Positions 37,601 through 49,731 of a stretch of DNA of 64,000 nucleotides are shown here, one piece after another (within the stretch, counting starts at the first letter, position 1; every line of letters begins with the position of its first letter). The position numbers and the translations under genes were made by a program. The stretch comes from Rhabditophanes sp. KR3021 (Eukaryota; Nematoda; Chromadorea; Rhabditida; Alloionematidae): NCBI GenBank assembly GCA_963281155.1, contig CAUJLY010000001.1, positions 5,022,001-5,086,000 of the forward strand, read 5' to 3'. Below the pieces are notes generated by a model that had not been told where the DNA came from, did no database searches, and saw nothing but the letters and a program-made list of their open reading frames with translations.

Positions 37601-39897
37601 TTAATACTGAATTATCATTGAAATTTCATGTGGAAGCAAAAAAATGTCCAGAAGAAATCCATCGTACTCACTGCAAGTTGGTTTTGGGTAAGGATGTTAA
37701 TGTAGCTTATCACATTCAATTATGAAGAATTATATATTGACCAGCTGAAGATTGTTTGGACAAAAATCTGGCCAGACTGGGGAACTGCTTATAGTGATAA
37801 CAAAGCTTATGTATACTTTCTACTCGGTCCAACAAACGTCGATGATATTATCATCATCCATGAAGCCTCGGAGGAAGATCTGTTCTACGCGGGCAAGTTT
37901 GAAGAGATGGTAGAATTAAGCAACACTTCAATAAGTTCAATCTTGTTCTAAAGAATGGTGATTCATTCGACAGAAAAATAGCTTTGGCAAGATTAGAAAC
38001 CATCCAGCTGTAACACTCCACCAGTGTCTACTAAAGAACTGGCTGAAAACTTAGAGTTTGTCTTAGTGGAAAGATTCAAATATCAGATCACTAACTGTGG
38101 CCATAACAAATGTAGTATGCCTGATGCCTACCTTCTCAGTCATGAAAATGCTTGTGTTGTTGGTGGCATCTTGGTTGAAGTGATGTTGAAGCTTAAGATG
38201 ACTTCTGACGATTAGTTTGATAAATATTTTGTTCTATTTTTTAATTTTTGTTCTCCTTTTGATTTTAATAAAAACTTGCCTACACGAGCTATTGCATTAG
38301 CAACTGATCCAATGGAAAAGGCATAGGCAAAGAATTTGTCGTCGTTGCTTATTAATTCCCCAAACGTTTTGTAGAAATTATAATAAAAATTGCCATAAAA
38401 AGAACAGCAAAAGAGAGAAATAAATAGGAGGTGAAATGTCGGTGACTTGATTACTTCTGATGGTTTCATGCATTCGTCAGTATTTTTATTTTTGTATTTG
38501 GTTGAAGAGAACTTAGATAAGTCTTCGATATCACTTGATGAGGATTTAATGACTTCTTCCTAAAGATAATGTGATTAAAAAGAACGGTTTAATTGGGAGA
38601 TATTAGACCGACGACTACAAAAACAACCATGCAAAATATAAAAAAACTAACGTCTTCACTATCGCTACTATCACTCTTGTCTACTTCATCGTTTCTCAGT
38701 TTGGAGTAAATTACGTTTTCATATGATTTAACATTAGATGAAAGTCGGAAATTGGTGTCAAATAAAAGGCATATTCTTGTACCAATTATACAAACTTTTT
38801 TTTGTATTTCATTAAGTATTGGAATGTCTTTCAATTTATATAAAGACTCTACTTTTACAAAATCAGAACTAGAATCTATTAGCCTTTCTGACATCTAAAA
38901 ATAATCTGTCTCATGTAATAATTTGTTTCATGTAAATGCGTCAAATGTATGCATTCAATGATTGTCTACTACTTATATTTTAAGCTTCGCTAACTTACCT
39001 CAATTTCATTTTCAATAGGTGGGTTACACATGACAATTAAACCAACTAATTGCATGCACGCGTACATCATACTTAATTTCGTAAAAACATCTGGAACATT
39101 TTTCAATAGTTCTTCTTGAGTAAAATAACCATCTTTTGTTGTTTCAAAGTTGTTGGGATTGATGAGTTCTGTTTGAATTGGAGCAAAAATACTAGAACTA
39201 ATTCCAAACCCAGCTAAAAACATATAATACAAAATAAATAAAGATAGATAGAAAAGTAAATAAAGATAGAAAAATAAATAAAGATAGAAAAAAATAACGG
39301 ATAAAGATAGTGAATTCTTTTTATTACCTGCTACAATACCAGAGGCAAACCCTATATTATTTGGAGCCCAATTAATAGCAACAGCTACTGCGGTCACATA
39401 GGCAATCCCATTACCCACTCCAAAGCACACTCCTAAAAGTAGTACATAATATTCCATGGATAAATAAACAATTACCATATGAAAATAAAAACATTGGAAA
39501 GCTATAGCTAATGGTGTAGGACGTTATAAAAACACCAAATGACATCAGGAAACATCCGATGCCAACAGCTGCTCTTGGAGACAAGGTTAATGAAATATAG
39601 CCACCAACAATCATTGCAAATGGAAAGCATCCCTAGAGAATTTATATGAAAGTGTTAGTTGCCGAAACTTACTTGCAACATGGGTATCCAAGCCATGTGT
39701 TCAATTCTTATATTTGGATCAGTGTGATTACGCATATAAGACGCCATATAAGGCAGTGCATTTCCAAACGTATGATATGTCCCCAAAGTTAGATGAATAA
39801 GCACGGCCCCGGAAATAACTATAGTTGTTCTTAGTTTAGGAGATAGTTTCATTAATAACAATGCCACAGGATCTGTTTTGCCAACACACTCCAGCAT
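34690..39897 (-). CDS. Major facilitator transporter, oxalate/formate-antiporter-like, 541 aa
   Basis: Ten exons: 39673-39897, 39476-39632, 39328-39432, 38999-39213, 38652-38894, 38280-38559, 36273-36377, 35055-35077, 34922-35009, 34690-34874. All phases fit. Twelve-helix MFS layout. N-half: TTIVISGAVLIHLTLGTYHTF, GVCFGVGNGIAYVTAVAVA, NWAPNNIGFASGIVAG. C-half: FYKTFGE...SIGSVANAIARVAWGILTDV, then TAIVKCFGAKYKSSNYGLLI and LADLGYTWAFILV. These match the OFA branch that in eukaryotes includes many uncharacterised carriers; the substrate is unknown. The central loop (exons 5-6) is Ser/Asp-rich (SDSSDSEDV). Exon 6 ends in a GC donor (GTAG|GCAAGT), exon 8 is only 23 nt, and the two flanking introns (1.9 and 1.2 kb) are far longer than the rest and hold plus-strand decayed coding sequence. 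Confidence 0.85.
35280..36115 (+). pseudogene. Decayed plus-strand coding sequence inside MFS intron 7
   Basis: The plus strand, opposite to the host gene, is open for ~109 codons at about 35311-35638 without an ATG (for example KKLWEIVNEHIDVIGRLIKL and FVVDFLQLFLSILRIINSP). It reappears at 35874-36116 (MLNGFHHDAKKIIRKEKIVT, then MALIMELCSIAGTKMKTNLS), with frame changes and stops in between. Codon content and residue mix look like real protein. I do not recognise the family. Most likely a dead gene or mobile-element copy inserted in the intron. Confidence 0.45.
36560..38215 (+). pseudogene. Decayed plus-strand coding sequence inside MFS intron 6
   Basis: Protein-like text runs across several frames on the plus strand: SSDFSKAFANPSEVLEL near 36570, TVIVEGKPLLMKVMIFFDKD near 36830, NEFPRFDSHKTDIFSKFRGE near 37190, GKVWHTPKAAYALERMYIAT near 37350, KAYVYFLLGPTNVDDIIIIH near 37805, and the 63-codon frame 38024-38215. 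Stops and frame changes separate them. It probably belongs with the fragment at 35280-36115, because only the 105-nt exon 7 of the host and short flanks lie between. No function can be assigned. Confidence 0.45.
39225..39310. repeat. AAATAAAGATAGA-type short tandem repeat in an MFS intron
   Basis: Imperfect copies of aaataaagatagaaaa fill most of intron 3 (39214-39327) of the MFS gene. Confidence 0.6.
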
Positions 39898-41436
39898 TTT
39901 TTACTTGTTTTTATTTTATTGATAAGGGTATAATAGGTATTAGTATCTGGATTAATAAAAATGCATTAGTCTATAATAAAAACGAATATTAGATAAGGTT
40001 ATTGTTGTAAACAATTTGACCGCTACTTGTTTAAATTTTATCAATATACATATGTATATTAGTAGCAGACTAGTGGAATACGGCATTACATCATGACCGC
40101 AAGCGTCACTGTGGATATTCTATTAAAAGGCAATGACAAATTTATAATGCTGACAAAGTGTATGTTCTTAAATTAGATATCCTAGTGCGATAAATAATAC
40201 TTATATCTTTACTACTTATTAGTATTAAGCAATATTCAGGAGAATAATGCTACTAAAAAGAAACAGTTAATTAAGAAGAAATGTTTTAGAACAATTGATA
40301 TAATTTTGCTTTTGAAACATGTTATTTTTTATATAATATCTAAAAAACGTATTATCAATATAATATTTGTATTAAGAATAGGAAAAATAAAAATGCTAAT
40401 CATTTTTGTTCGTCGTATATATTAAAAAACAAAAAATTACGTAATGACTTTTAAATAGCCTTATAAGTTTCATATTGAAATAGAAATTTGATTGCATTTT
40501 TAGAAAGACATATTTTTTGACGTATTTTAATTTAACAATAGACAATAAATAAGCTACTAATCAAGGTTGTCTTTACAAATGATACGAATTCAGTATGTTT
40601 AAACAATAACCTTGTTTTTCCTTAAGGAGTATCGTTTGCAATTTAATTACACGAAAAGAAACAAAAGACAGTATTATTAAAATTTGAGTAAACTATTAAT
40701 GGTACGAATGATGAGTTTTCGATTATTTTTTTAATAAAGTGAACCGCAAAAAGTAGTATAATTTATGTAACCAGTCTTTGAAGGCGTGAAATAAATACAA
40801 ATGTGCAAAATCATGATTAGAGCTGTTAAACAGTAATTTTTTATACAAATCATGTTATTGCCTTTATAACAATTACTCATTAATAACAAATTTGATATAG
40901 TTCTGAAAAAGTTTTTGTTTATGTTTACAAGCATTTTGTTTCGCAAACGTTGTTGTTTAAAGTGATATTTTTGAATAATTATTTATGGATAGTCATTTAA
41001 ATACAATTGGTTGATTAATTATTATTTACACAATACATCATTTAAAGATATCATTCATTTGTGATTATCCACATCAAATACTTGAGGTATCAGAAAATTA
41101 AAAAATAGTCATTACGAAAATTATAATATTTTGTACATCATGATTCAATATTGCAATCATTAAAGTTATGTCATTTAAAATATTATTACATAATGCTTAC
41201 AATTTTCCATTTAATATATTTTTGAACGATTAAGTACATTTACAGTGCTTGGGATGATCGTGAACTATATTTACAATATGACAAGAAATTCGTAAAGTTC
41301 AAAATGAATCACGATACTTTCCTTTTTTATTAAGTTATTACTTCTTCGATAAACACAATAATATAAAATATTACATAATATTGTTCCTAAACAAAGGAAT
41401 TGTGGAAATACATAAAATAAGTTATTAAATATTAGA
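39898..41436. other. 1.5 kb intergenic, nothing seen
   Basis: AT-rich, with frequent poly-A/T runs. The only frame of note (40731-40946, minus) has no motif. No supported feature. Confidence 0.45.
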
Positions 41437-42999
41437 TTAACGACCAGTGTTTGTTAAATGATGAATGGATTGATACCAACGGCCAGGTTGAAATTTGGTC
41501 CAGAAGCCATTTGGATTATTACGCATTTCATTAGATGCTTCCGGGACATTGGCATCTATTAATTCCGATAGCGAACGAGGTCCGACAGTTCTTTTTGAAA
41601 TTATGATATCAGGAGTATTTGTTGATGCAAAAGGTGTGATTGGTGATTTGGATGTGGTAGGTGTATTTGATGTAGCTTCTTCTTCATCCTCATTTTCATC
41701 AGACCCTGAGAATGACGCAGATGTGGAAAGTGGAGGGGCCTGTTGTCTTTCTGTGATCGCGTGTTTCAATTTTTTGGATTTACTTTTTTTGGCTTTCTTA
41801 GTTGTCGTTGATGGCAATTCTGTTGTAGTAGTTGTAGTAGTAGTTGTTGTAGAAGTTGTTGATGATGTAGTTGGACTAGGTTTTAATGTGGTTGGCCTGA
41901 GCGTCGTTATCAGTTCTTCTGATTCTTCTTCGCTTTCATCTTCTTCGGTCGTTGTACTTTCAGAAGTTACGCTTTTATTTTCATCCTTTGAAACTTCCTT
42001 TGGGGCATTCTGTTCGACATTTTTTTCAGTACTTTTTTCTACACTTTTATCCGTACTTTTGTCCGCACTTTTTTCCTCAATTTCTTCAGTTTTTTCTTCA
42101 TCGAGGCCTATATTTTCCTCCTCGTCTTTACCAACATTAGGATTGGATGTTGTAGTTAAAATTAACTTCTGCCAAAAAGGAATCAATTTCTGAGAAACTT
42201 TTATTTTATTTGAAATTGTAAAGCGCTCCCAGATATTGCTCTTAGATGTTGTTGTTTGAACTGACTCCTGTGTATTTTCATTCTTCCTTGTCTCAAGTTG
42301 AATTGGTCTACCTTTCATGATTTTACTAATCAGTTTATCTTTAATGCTAATTTTTTCCTTCTTGACTTTCTTGTCAGTTTTCTCTTCCTCATTAATGATC
42401 GTAGTATTCAAGAGGCCATTTTGGTTATTGCAAATAGCTGTTGCGAAGCATCTACTAATTGTTTGATGAATATAACTTTTGGATTTATAAGCATCTTTCC
42501 TCGTTTTAGATAGCATTTGATCAAAATTTCCATTGGCTCTGCAATAAGTTGTGTCACTGGTGTCTTGGCATGCAAACGACAAAACATCTCCACGCTCAAA
42601 ACAATAATTAAAGCACATGATTCCGAAACTCATTTGTTGGCAAGCGCCATGTCTTGCTTTATATATTGAGGCGCATGTCTTTTTAAACTGAAAATTAGAT
42701 CCTACAGGTTCCTTCGTTCCAATTCTTGGCATAATCCAAGTTTTGTCAATGGTCTTTAGTAAGTTATTTAGCTTGTTAACATCCAGAACTTCCATTCTAC
42801 CGGGTCTAATAACAGAAGTAATAGCATTCGAAGGGCCTTGAGAAGTTTTTGAGGGAGTTCTGCCATTGGATTGAGACGTACCATAACGACTTTCTCCAGC
42901 AGATATGGAATGTGCCATAGAAAGTATTGAAACAGCAAAATATATGATAGTATTCACATTCATTATTAAGTTTGTCGACAATTGATGGCAAACTTTCAT
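41437..42999 (-). CDS. Secreted mucin-like protein with an 8-Cys domain, ~508-520 aa
   Basis: Single exon. ATG 42999 or ATG 42963 can start it. The second gives the better signal peptide (MNVNTIIYFAVSILSMAHSISA). Residues ~95-200 hold an eight-Cys region: CASIYKARHGACQQMSFGIM, CFNYCFERGDVLSFACQD, TYCRANGNFD, RCFATAICN. The remainder is low-complexity: Lys/Glu/Ser repeats (DKSADKSTDKSVEKSTEKN), acidic runs, and a Thr-rich mucin block of about 25 residues (TTSSTTSTTTTTTTTTTELP). The C-terminal ~50 residues (RTVGPRSLSELIDANVPEAS, FWTKFQPGRWYQ) are again ordered-looking. An extracellular matrix, cuticle or glycocalyx role is inference from composition. I do not recognise the Cys domain family. 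The 232-codon frame on the other strand is a shadow of the Thr/Ser codons. Confidence 0.7.
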   Translation of the reverse strand: MKVCHQLSTNLIMNVNTIIYFAVSILSMAHSISAGESRYGTSQSNGRTPSKTSQGPSNAITSVIRPGRMEVLDVNKLNNLLKTIDKTWIMPRIGTKEPVGSNFQFKKTCASIYKARHGACQQMSFGIMCFNYCFERGDVLSFACQDTSDTTYCRANGNFDQMLSKTRKDAYKSKSYIHQTISRCFATAICNNQNGLLNTTIINEEEKTDKKVKKEKISIKDKLISKIMKGRPIQLETRKNENTQESVQTTTSKSNIWERFTISNKIKVSQKLIPFWQKLILTTTSNPNVGKDEEENIGLDEEKTEEIEEKSADKSTDKSVEKSTEKNVEQNAPKEVSKDENKSVTSESTTTEEDESEEESEELITTLRPTTLKPSPTTSSTTSTTTTTTTTTTELPSTTTKKAKKSKSKKLKHAITERQQAPPLSTSASFSGSDENEDEEEATSNTPTTSKSPITPFASTNTPDIIISKRTVGPRSLSELIDANVPEASNEMRNNPNGFWTKFQPGRWYQSIHHLTNTGR

Positions 43000-45068
43000 A
43001 CTTAAAAATGCTATCAATGTATTGTCAAATATTAGGGAGTCTAAAAATATAATAGAAGATTAAATGGTGTGAGTAAAATTTTGTTCTGTAATCAGAGTTC
43101 ATCTTTTACTCGTACTAAAGACGCCTCTTAGAAATGCTAAATCTATTATGCACATCCTCCTCACGTATCATAAAAATTTTCTCACACTTTTGAGATGCTT
43201 TTAAAGATGTGAACAGCTAACTGGATTGAATTTTTGGACAAAATAAAAAGTAACTTTAAATGTCTCATTATTAAAGAATAACTTAAAATTGCACTAATAT
43301 TAAAAAATAACATTAAATTGCATTAATATTAAAGTAAGATTAACATTTGTGGATAAATAATTAGTCTAATTTTCCTAATAACAAACATAAAATTCTTGTT
43401 AGCTCTAATTGTTTTAAATGAAGTTGAAACAGTGCAAAGATATTGAAATAATTCTCATTTGAATTGATAAAACAACATATTATTTACACTTTTGTAAAAC
43501 GGTTTACGTAAACAAAAGTGGTAGTAAATGATTGCTTAAAATTGGAGTACATTAATCTTATATAGATATCACAGATACTTAAACAATTAAAAGCAAATAA
43601 AAACAAACTAAGTATATTAGAAAGTCAGAAATGAAAGATATCTTGAAATATGTTTAATGAAAAAGACTTCGAGGAGAGTAATGAAATTTTTTAAATAATT
43701 TAAAGTGTGAACATATCTTATTCATGACTTCGAATTTTTATTCGTTTTATGGACAATTGAGATGTCAGAAAAGAAAAGCAACTAGTTTTCGAGATTGTTT
43801 ATAATTAAATTGGGTAATTATCTCATTGTAAGTTGACAGATAAATTAAATATTCTGCATATGATATCAAAATATTAGACAGGCTCACAATTCAAGACAAA
43901 ACAAAAAGTGACATAAATGATGAACATATTGGAGGAGTTTAAAAAGAGGTTTGAAGTTTACCAATATTAATAGTCCGAGTTTTTGTTCTTTTCTTTGAAA
44001 CAACCATCAACTTTTATTCTAATCAACCCTTATTCTAATCAACATTTGAAGGGATTTTAAATTTGATTTAAAGTCACGCAACTTAAATATAATATATGTT
44101 CAACTTATATTGTGATTTGTAAGTCCAATTGTAAAATGATAAAATTCCTTTGTTGTTTATTTATGTTAGAGCATAATATTTTGAATTAGAATCACGACGT
44201 GAGACCACGGTTCGGCCAGAAACATATTTGTCATAAATATATTAGGTTGCTTTGATATAACGTAAACTTTCCAATCTATTTCCTTTACTTAATCATCTTC
44301 TCGATGTCTATTTAATAAAAATATTTTAAATTAGTATTTGGCTGAATTACTTATGTAATATCGTTCTTTCCTCGCTTTCTTTAACAATACGTAATGCAGT
44401 GTAATATTGTATTGTAATTCAATTTTTAAAGCAGTTTGACGTCTTTGTATCTCTTATAATATCACTCCAATACTTCTGGTACCTGCGAACAAATACTAAT
44501 AAACAGACATAAATGTAAGCATTACTTTGCTGACAAAAACAAAGAAACAAATAATAGAAACTTTAGATTTCCAATAATATTCACGACTGGGAAAGGAAGA
44601 GTATTGTTAAATTACAAGTAAATAAATACATAAATATATAAATATTTCTTTGTAATTTGATATTAACTATACCATAATCAGATATTTATATTACGTATCT
44701 ACATGATCAGCTTCTTCTATTTCCTTCAAATGAACATTTATTGTTCATTTATAAACGTATAAATGCTTATAAATATTATGAGATCACAAAGGGAAAATAA
44801 ATTTGTTTCTATTTGTAGATGCAACATATATTACACGATCACAAGAAAAAAACTTCACTTGATGAAGGTACAAATACAAAGTAGGTAATACTATTTTTAT
44901 CAAGATCAATGTCGAAAACTTTCAAAATGACCTCTTTAAAATTGAACATATAAAGATCCATATCATTTGCCATAGTCCCTCAACCAAATTACATTTCCAC
45001 TTTATTCTCAAGATATAATTTCAATCTTTTACAATAATCTGTCCTAATTTAATGATTTTTTCGAAATC
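43000..45068. other. 2 kb intergenic, divergent promoters
   Basis: Between two outward-facing genes. There is a short tandem duplication near 43260-43340 (two to three copies of an ~34-nt unit containing aaaataacattaaattgcat). No coding exon seen. Confidence 0.45.
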
Positions 45069-46274
45069 ATGTCTAGTTATGCCGATAAATTGAAAGAATA
45101 TATGCCTATAATGTCTTTTGAGGGTAAAAGTCATTTCCCTAGAAAGACTGATAATGAAAGTAAAATGTCCTCACTTTCGAATAGTTGGTCATCTTTGAGT
45201 CAACAGAGAAAAAATGATATTTACAAGTATGGGGGTTTAATTTTACTCTGTATTCAACAAACTAGGTAATTTACTAGCATTTGTGCATTAATAATAATTT
45301 TAAATAACACATTTCTAGCATGCCGTTGATGGCAAGAAGTTCTCGCGATAGAGATCCAAAGGACGTATTTTTTACAACTGTAAACGTTTTTATGATGGAT
45401 GTTTTGAAAATGATAACATGTATTATTGTGCTTACTCTTTCTAAAAAATCATTTACCAAATTTTGCCAGAAAACGTATCAGACCGTTTTTGGAGATTGGA
45501 AAGAAACTTTAAAACTAGGTGTTCCATCAGTTATATATGTACTTCAAAATAATTTATACTATATTGCTTTAACAAACTTAGAGCCGACAACTTTTTGTGT
45601 ATGCTATCAAATGAAAATATTTACTACGGCCATTATGTTGAGAATATTGCTAAATAAGAAGTTGTCGAGTTTGCAATGGGTTGCACTAGGATTTTTACTA
45701 GTTGGAGTAGTAATGGTTCAAATGCAATATTCTCCTCCCGCATCTAAATTTAGCGAAGATCAACAGAATGCAACAATTGGATTTGTATGTACTTTCTTAA
45801 TGTGTTTTACAAGTGCATTTGCTGGAGCTTATATGGAAAAGTGCTTGAAGAAGAGTGACACAGACGTCTGGACACAAAATATCCGCCTAAGTGGGTATGG
45901 CTTATTAATTGGAGGGACATCGATGATCATCAAGGATTGGGACAATATTCAAGAATGTAAGTTGTTGAGAAAGTAATAAATATTGCATGTACTTAGATTC
46001 AATGTTTCATGGCTTTGATACACTGGTTTGGATATTAACAGCCACCAACTCGGTAGGAGGCATCTTGATTGCAGTCGTCATAAAGTATGCTGATAATATT
46101 CTAAAAGGATATGCCCAAAGTGTGTCAATTCTAGGAGCAGCTATTGGTTCATGGATATTATTTGAGTTTTCTCCAAATTTTATGTTTTTATTTGGAGGAT
46201 TAAACGTTATGTTCTCAATTGTACTGTACTCGAAATATCCCTATGTTAATAGACAAGCTGTTTCACAAACTTAA
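45069..46274 (+). CDS. SLC35A: Nucleotide-sugar transporter, SLC35A family (UDP-Gal/UDP-GlcNAc type), 370 aa
   Basis: Three exons: 45069-45265, 45319-45956, 45997-46274, with introns of 53 and 40 nt. After a ~50-residue cytosolic N-terminus come ten hydrophobic segments with the family motifs: KYGGLILLCIQQTSMPLMAR, ETLKLGVPSVIYVLQNNLYY (human SLC35A3: [20 protein letters not shown]), LTNLEPTTFCVCYQMKIFTT, and VVIKYADNILKGYAQSVSIL (human VVVKYADNILKGFATSLSI). It transports nucleotide sugars into the Golgi in exchange for the nucleoside monophosphate. The exact substrate cannot be read from sequence. The long N-terminus (EYMPIMSFEGKSHFPRKTDN) is unlike the short vertebrate one. Confidence 0.9.
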
Positions 46275-46834
46275 TGACTGATTTATTATACGAATATAAC
46301 TATATACAATGAATAAGACATATTAATTATACATAGTATCACTATATTACAAAACTAATAGTGATTTTTTAATAAATTAGAAGAGTTATTTAAGATTATA
46401 TTTATTGTAAAGTAAATGAGTTATATTTGAAATATTAAATAAGCCAAAAATGTAGATTATGAAGCTTTCCGCAAAATTAATAAGTAAAATAAAGATAAAA
46501 ACAATTCAGTAAGTTACATTTATTTTTATTTCTTAATATGCTGTTTAGACTTCTCAAGTCTCAGCCGGTGGCATTAGAATATGAACTTTAAACATGTATA
46601 TTATAATTTGCGTGTCAAAAACTTTGTTGCAACCAAAACCACAATAATAAATAAATACTTGACAATAAATAAGTTTATTCAATATAAAATGATGGCATTT
46701 CAATGTTTATTTTTAAAATCTACATCGTCATTCCATCAAGTAATTTAATACAATAACATACTTTTAATTTACGATGAAACTACTCATCCAATAACTGTTG
46801 GCTTGAGGTGGTGTTTTGGGAGCAAAATTATTTG
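46275..46834. other. Intergenic between convergent genes
   Basis: The 3' ends of the SLC35A and PMVK genes face each other across 560 AT-rich bases. No feature beyond likely polyadenylation signals (for example AATAAA-like motifs). Confidence 0.45.
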
Positions 46835-47434
46835 TCAAGACAGTATCCCTTTCTCCAACAAATTGAATACTTTTGATACCACAATTGACAAATAACCGTC
46901 TAATGGATAGGCCTGTGGCTCAACGCTTATTTCGTTATTAAGCACCTTGACGTCCCAGTTTATCCAGTTGTCCAATCCGCATTCTGTGTCAGCATCATCG
47001 ATTTCAGAAGTATATTCATATCCTCGTAATTTTCGACTTTCATCCCCAGCAATAACTCGCACCTTTACGACATTATTTTCATATCTAGATATAAAAAATT
47101 CCAAGTCTGTTTGTCTTCTACAATCACTAATGATAATAACATCTGCTTTGGAATTAACACTCATTGTCTTTTCACAAAAGAAGTGAGGATTTTGTTTTCG
47201 CTTTTGCTCACCCCAAACTACCATTCTTCTGCGATATGCTTCTTTATACAATGAGGATGTTTTTAACTCCGCGGCATCTAAATTGTTTTCTTTTGCGAAT
47301 TCTTCTTTTAATGGATGGGAAATAGATCTGATTTCAACAGGAATATCTCGATCAGAAATCATCTTTGCTAGTAACACGCATGTAAAGTCTTTCCCTGATT
47401 TACGTTTTCCAGACATGCAAACTATCAACACCAT
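46835..47434 (-). CDS. PMVK: Phosphomevalonate kinase, animal type, 199 aa
   Basis: Single exon. ATG 47434 is chosen; an upstream in-frame TTG is not a start. The P-loop MSGKRKSGKDF is identical to the animal PMVK signature (FSGKRKSGKDF in human). Further matches are SHPLKEEFAKENNLD, SLYKEAYRRRMVVWGEQKR, ADVIIISDCRRQTDLEFF and DDADTECGLDNW (human DDAESECGLDNF). It phosphorylates mevalonate 5-phosphate to the diphosphate in the mevalonate pathway, which nematodes use for dolichol, ubiquinone and prenylation, not sterol synthesis. This family is unrelated to fungal and bacterial PMVK. A TTTTATTTTAG acceptor-like sequence about 30 nt upstream of the ATG may be a trans-splice site. Confidence 0.95.
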   Translation of the reverse strand: MVLIVCMSGKRKSGKDFTCVLLAKMISDRDIPVEIRSISHPLKEEFAKENNLDAAELKTSSLYKEAYRRRMVVWGEQKRKQNPHFFCEKTMSVNSKADVIIISDCRRQTDLEFFISRYENNVVKVRVIAGDESRKLRGYEYTSEIDDADTECGLDNWINWDVKVLNNEISVEPQAYPLDGYLSIVVSKVFNLLEKGILS

Positions 47435-47858
47435 CTTTAGTATTTTGAGCAAAACTAATAAGGCACTAAAATAAAACTGAACAAGTATTAATTAATAATA
47501 CACCATGCTGATTTAAATATAAAATTGATAGTCAGTGTTATTAGACTAATTTATATATAAAAATAATATGTCATATTAGACTAATTTATATACGAAATTG
47601 ACAGTAAGCTTTATTATAGTAATTTAAATATGAAATGACAATAAGTACTACACTCATAAATGATTTCATAATATTGTTAAAGTAGAGTCATCGATGACTA
47701 ACTCTTCGAAATACAAAAAAGGCTGTTTCTAGTTTTTGTTAAAGATATTTATAAATATAACGTTTAATGTGGCCTTTAAACCATAATAAAAAACAAACAA
47801 TAATAGAGCTTTTATCTTTCTTTAACAAAAAATAAATTATACAGTTGATATATAAAAA

Positions 47859-48444
<586 letters not shown>

Positions 48445-49731
48445 TTTAATTTATGGATACTAAAAAGTATAAATAGTCAAATTATTATGGAAAGGTTTTA
48501 ACATATATAAAAAACGGCATAAATCAAGTATATATTAAAAACATACAATAATGGCTTGAACCAAACGCATTAAAAGAGAGATATAATAACAATGTAAATC
48601 ACGTATAATAAGGGAAGGAAGTCAATGAATAGCAATAGGATGTGTTTGTTTTAAATAGTGTGTTGTCGAATTGCAAATCTTTTACAGGGAAGTTTGGGAG
48701 ATAGTACACTTATATATTTGCGTTTAAAAAAGACCGAGAAATTGATATCAAGTTTATAATCTTGCATCTATTGCCTATCTTTGATACGGAATTTGACTAA
48801 ATGAGTCATGCCAATACATTTATAGTATTTTTAGTATATTTTTGGAAATTGAAAGTAAAATGAGGTATATTAAATATGCACAATTATGACCGACCTCAAC
48901 CTCTAAACTTCTTATTTGGGATTAAAACTTGAATTGAAAAGATTGTGTTGTAAAATTGATTTTGAAGGACACTAAGTTAGAAGCTAAAACAAGTATCTAA
49001 GTGGTTTCAGAAAAATTAATCAGCGTCATTTTTGATGTGATAGATCAGCAGCTTTCGTGAAAAAAGTGATAATAAATAAATATACATAATTAGTTTGATT
49101 GGGTATAAACAACCCGAATAAGCAAGTGTGTAAATGTGCATTTAGTAGCAAAAACGAATTTGCGCAAATAACTTTTGAAACAAGCTCATTTAATGGCAAT
49201 GGTTCACCTCTTAATAGTTGAGATTGAAGGAGTGTTGAAGATAAAAGCTATGAAATACAAAAATCGCTAATTTATTATGGTTAATCATAAAACTAGCTTA
49301 AATATACGTTGATATTTTAAGAGTAATAAGTGATTGAAGTAAACTATACTTCATTTGTATTATGTCATGTATTTCTGTAAAATAGTAGAGTTTTGAGGTC
49401 ATGAATGTGTATATATTTAACATCCATTCCATATGACTCTCCAGCTATCTTTTTAATTCATCTTTTGCAATATTATTCTTCTATATCGCACACCTATTTA
49501 AGAAATCAACAAAAGTCGTTTATATCACTCTTTAACAAATGTTGTAGTTGTACATCTCTTTAGATAAACTATTGACTATATCTTTTAACTTTATTTAATT
49601 TATAGATGACTTCTGTAAATATTACATGTTGAAACGTTACTAATCATATTATTCATTTTCAGTTTGTGTCAAAAATCTTCTATTAATAACTAACTATATA
49701 ATAAGTAACAGTGGGAATATATGTATTAAAT
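48445..49731. other. 1.3 kb intergenic, divergent promoters
   Basis: Region between SEC61G (minus) and the Kunitz gene (plus). AT-rich, no exon seen. Confidence 0.45.

Noticed and set aside
41495..42193. 232-codon plus-strand frame rich in Val/Ser
   Set aside because: Exact antisense of the Thr- and Lys/Glu-rich coding repeats of the mucin-like gene.
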